Below are positions 7,916 to 10,171 of a stretch of DNA of 10,171 bases, one piece after another. This DNA comes from UBA7446 sp964014735 (GTDB taxonomy: Bacteria > Bacteroidota > Bacteroidia > Flavobacteriales > Flavobacteriaceae), in NCBI GenBank assembly GCA_964014735.1, contig CAXHBH010000041.1, positions 1-10,171 of the forward strand. The letters are read 5' to 3'. Every line of letters starts with the position of its first letter. Within the stretch, counting starts at the first letter, position 1. The notes below the pieces were generated by a model. That model did not search any database. It saw only the letters and a program-made list of their open reading frames with translations, and was not told the origin of the DNA. A program made the translations under genes and the position numbers.

Positions 7916-7918
7916 GAT

Positions 7919-8881
7919 TTATTGAAGTCTTTCTATTTTTTCGTTCCCCGAGTCTTTATTTTTTTCATCCTTGGAATTGAAAACATTGTTTAATTTAGAT
8001 ATAAAATTAAACCTTAGTCCAAATTCGTGAGCGCCATTTTTATAGTATTCAAAGTTATTAGATGGTAAGTCATAAGAATAAGAAACAATAATGTTTTTAG
8101 ATAATTTTATGCCTAAATATAGGGCTGAAGAATAATCAAAACGGTGTGAAAATCCAAAGTCTAAATTTTTTGTTTCGGCTATAATTGAAACATCAGTCTG
8201 TGTATCAATATATGAAGATGATTTAACTAAAATATATGGCCGGATATTTATTTTTGGATTTAATTCTATAGTAGCATTAGCCGAAAGATAAGTCAAATCA
8301 ATTGACGATGCTTCAAATCCGGTATTATCTCTAGCATAGCTATCATAGTGGTATTGTTTAACCATATATGGCATGGACAATGAAATATTAAATGATTCAT
8401 TAAAAATTGATATCCCAAAACCAATATTTGCCAACATGGCCCTATCAATATTATTTTGGAAAAATATATCTCCTTGGTTATATAAGTTCAATGATTGATA
8501 ATTTATATCTAAATTATTTACTGAACCACGCAAACCTAAACCCATAAAAACAGTTTCACTTAATTTTACAGCATATGATAAATCTAACGAATAGTCATAA
8601 AAAGTTGTTGCTCCAATTCCATCAGATTTAAAATTTAATCCTAATCCAAAATTTGATTCACCCAAAAATGAATTATACGAAAATGTTGACGTAACTGGAT
8701 TACCATCAAACCCCATTAATTCAGCTCTATGGTACAATGTTGCAGATGAGTATGGCAGCGTAGAAGAGTATGCTGGATTGATTGAGCCAGCATTGAATAA
8801 ATGGAATTTAGATAACGCGTCCAGTTGTGCACTAGCTTGGTAAAAAAAGAACACAGTTAAAATGATTAATATTTTTTTCAT
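7919..8881 (-). CDS. PorP/SprF-family T9SS outer-membrane protein
   Basis: This 320-residue protein has a signal peptide (residues 1-18, ASA|Q) and then the family's hallmark start SINPAYSS (33-40), as in PorP/SprF proteins ('NPAYAG'). The rest is alternating beta-strand sequence (for example NFGLGLNFKSDGIG and AVKLSETVFMGLGLRGS) expected of an outer-membrane barrel of 12-14 strands. The last strand is HEFGLRFNF. About 27 hydrophilic residues follow (NSKDEKNKDSGNEKIERLQ is the end), which is longer than I expect for the family. PorP/SprF proteins work with the type IX secretion system and are usually encoded beside type B sorted adhesins, helping secrete or anchor them. This fits here: the adhesin gene ends 10 bases upstream. 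Base composition is low (about 23% G+C by hand count over 8401-8520). The TAA stop directly abuts the receptor reading frame. Confidence 0.93.
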   Translation of the reverse strand: MKKILIILTVFFFYQASAQLDALSKFHLFNAGSINPAYSSTLPYSSATLYHRAELMGFDGNPVTSTFSYNSFLGESNFGLGLNFKSDGIGATTFYDYSLDLSYAVKLSETVFMGLGLRGSVNNLDINYQSLNLYNQGDIFFQNNIDRAMLANIGFGISIFNESFNISLSMPYMVKQYHYDSYARDNTGFEASSIDLTYLSANATIELNPKINIRPYILVKSSSYIDTQTDVSIIAETKNLDFGFSHRFDYSSALYLGIKLSKNIIVSYSYDLPSNNFEYYKNGAHEFGLRFNFISKLNNVFNSKDEKNKDSGNEKIERLQ

Positions 8882-8891
8882 TCTTTTAATC

Positions 8892-10171
8892 TTATCTATT
8901 TAAATGAATAAAACCTTTCTTAATAACACTTTCTCCATTATCTAAATCAACTGACAGTTGATAGAAGTAAACATCTGCAGGCAATTCTTTTCCAGTATTT
9001 GAAACACCTCTAAAGAAGTTGCCATTTTGTCCATATCCTCTTACTTTATAAACAACTTGGCCAAGTCTGTTGAAGATAACTATTTCATTATTTGAGTATT
9101 TAAATATATTTCTAATAACAAGAACATCATTAATACCGTCTCCATTTGGAGATATACCTCCATATACTTCAACTGGGTTTTCATTTAAGTTGTAATTATT
9201 GAATTCATCTTTATTTGGAGTACCATCATCATCATCATCATCATCTCCCTCTTGAGAATCGAGTAAACCATCACCATCTGTATCTTCATCTAAGTCATTT
9301 ACAGTTATGATGAATTCTTTACCAAGAATGTTAAGTCCATCAAAGGCTTCCATATAAATTATGTATTCTGACTGAGTTTCAAAATCAATTTCAGAATTTG
9401 TTATTAACTGATTACCAGAAATTGTAAACTTGGAATTATCATAATTAAGTCCTGAAGGACCATCCTCTAGTGTGTAAACATGAGTATTGAAGTTGATTTT
9501 TACATCCTCGTCGGTGGAATTAATTTCAGAAACTAATGAACCTAAAGCGATATTTTCATCAATTGAATTGTTAGCGAGAGTTAAAGATGTTGGCATCTCA
9601 TTTAAATCAATTATGTCAATTGTAAATGATTTAGTAAAGATATTGCCATTACCCTGGTCAATAGTAATAATTATTGGATAACTAGACTTAGATTCAAAAT
9701 CAAAAGATTTAAGTGAAATCAAATTAGTTAACTCGTCAAAGTCATTTATCTCAAAATTAGATACATCATCAATAGATATAGTATAAATCCCGAAGTCAAC
9801 ATCAGTGATGTTTATTTGTGCAATGTAAGTCGGGATAACACTATTTTCTTCAATTGATAGTCGAGAAAGAATAACATCTGTAATAGGATCGTCAACAGCT
9901 GTTACTGTTATCGATACTGTGGCTACATTACTTACGCCGCTATCACTATCTGTTGCAGTGTAGGTAAACGTGTCTAAGCCGTAGTAGTTAGCGCTTGGTG
10001 TATACGTTACCGTATTTCCTACAGTTCCTAATGTACCGTTGTCTGGCTGCTCTACTATCGTGTAGGTAAAGCTTGTGTCTTCTACATCCGTAGCTGAGAA
10101 GGTTACTTCTACTGCCGTGTCTTCTGCTGTAGTTACTGACTTGTCTGCCGCAACTGGTGCATCGTTAACAC
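8892..10171 (-). CDS. T9SS type B adhesin with cadherin/Ig-like repeats, C-terminal part
   Basis: The frame is open to the right edge, with 425 residues visible; the true start is outside, and TTG at 9722 is only an internal codon. Counting from the edge, residues 1-95 form an Ig-like/cadherin-like module (Big_9 or 'tandem-95' type: TAEDTAVEVTFSATDVED, NGTLGTV, YTPSANYYGLDTFTYTATD). Residues 96-191 and 192-291 are two cadherin-like modules (SIEENS, SIDENIALG, DFETQSEYIIYMEAFDG). Residues 292-322 are a calcium-type linker (DTDGDGLLDS, then seven Asp). Residues 333-425 are the gliding-motility/T9SS type B sorting domain (CHU_C): ISPNGDGINDVLVI, IVIFNRLGQVVYK, LPADVYFYQLSV, ending KKGFIHLNR. The product should therefore be secreted by T9SS and held on the cell surface, probably for adhesion. 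Repeat boundary residues (VNDAP at the edge, AVDDP at 91-95) suggest more copies upstream. Confidence 0.93.
   Translation of the reverse strand, partial: VNDAPVAADKSVTTAEDTAVEVTFSATDVEDTSFTYTIVEQPDNGTLGTVGNTVTYTPSANYYGLDTFTYTATDSDSGVSNVATVSITVTAVDDPITDVILSRLSIEENSVIPTYIAQINITDVDFGIYTISIDDVSNFEINDFDELTNLISLKSFDFESKSSYPIIITIDQGNGNIFTKSFTIDIIDLNEMPTSLTLANNSIDENIALGSLVSEINSTDEDVKINFNTHVYTLEDGPSGLNYDNSKFTISGNQLITNSEIDFETQSEYIIYMEAFDGLNILGKEFIITVNDLDEDTDGDGLLDSQEGDDDDDDDGTPNKDEFNNYNLNENPVEVYGGISPNGDGINDVLVIRNIFKYSNNEIVIFNRLGQVVYKVRGYGQNGNFFRGVSNTGKELPADVYFYQLSVDLDNGESVIKKGFIHLNR
9224..9245 (-). repeat. Trinucleotide (GAT)7 repeat coding for poly-Asp
   Basis: Seven uninterrupted GAT codons encode seven Asp in the adhesin's linker before its T9SS sorting domain; no synonymous GAC breaks the run. 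The neighbouring DTDGDGLLDS is a calcium-binding thrombospondin type 3-like element. Copy number can change by slippage without breaking the frame, so length may vary among strains and alter charge or spacing. Confidence 0.85.

Noticed and set aside
7933..7968. Tiny minus-strand frame starting MKKIKT near the end of porP, as a possible true start of the receptor
   Set aside because: It looks like the beginning of a signal peptide but stops after 11 residues (TAG at 7935-7933), lies within porP in another frame and cannot join the receptor without both stop suppression and a frameshift.
9487..9681. Plus-strand open frame opposite the adhesin
   Set aside because: It is antisense to cadherin-like modules and has no features of its own.
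1..10171. CRISPR arrays, tRNA/rRNA genes, insertion sequences, integrases or attachment sites
   Set aside because: Gaps between genes are all about 150 bases or less and hold no repeat arrays, cloverleaf-like sequence or transposase motifs.

Overview
The window looks like a piece of a marine Bacteroidota chromosome, most likely a flavobacterium. The genes are A/T-rich and start without Shine-Dalgarno sequences. Five of the visible secreted proteins have Gln right after the predicted signal-peptidase site. A type IX secretion system (T9SS) type B sorting domain, a PorP/SprF-like protein, a TonB-dependent receptor and several formylglycine-type sulfatases all lie within 10 kb. No gene can be supported on the plus strand.

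All eight genes are on the minus strand, so transcription runs from the right edge to the left. (1) 10171-8892 is the C-terminal part of a large surface adhesin that begins outside the window. It has Ig-like/cadherin-like modules, an Asp-rich calcium-binding linker and a T9SS type B (CHU_C-like) sorting domain. (2) 8881-7919 is a PorP/SprF-family outer-membrane protein. (3) about 7915-5681 is a non-SusC TonB-dependent receptor whose reading frame begins directly at the porP stop codon and has no ATG. (4) 5530-4127 is an arylsulfatase. (5) 4040-3714 is a small secreted helical protein. (6) 3682-2174 and (7) 2118-658 are two related iduronate-2-sulfatase-like sulfatases. (8) 548-1 is the N-terminal part of a serine beta-lactamase-family hydrolase that runs off the left edge. 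The largest gene-free gap is about 150 bases, so no long empty stretch exists.

Two functional blocks can be read. The right block (adhesin plus PorP-like protein) fits the common pairing of a T9SS type B cargo with its dedicated PorP/SprF partner. The left block (three sulfatases, small secreted protein, hydrolase) looks like part of a locus that desulfates sulfated polysaccharides, such as algal polysaccharides or glycosaminoglycans. There is no SusC/SusD pair, glycoside hydrolase, lyase or sulfatase-maturating enzyme in the window, so the substrate cannot be named. The receptor sits between the blocks and could belong to either.

The oddest spot is the porP/receptor junction near 7919. The receptor frame abuts the porP stop in the same frame, has a clear signal peptide but no standard start codon for it, and carries a nine-base homopolymer. 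The junction also coincides with a change in base composition. A second sharp composition change lies inside the adhesin gene, near 9890.
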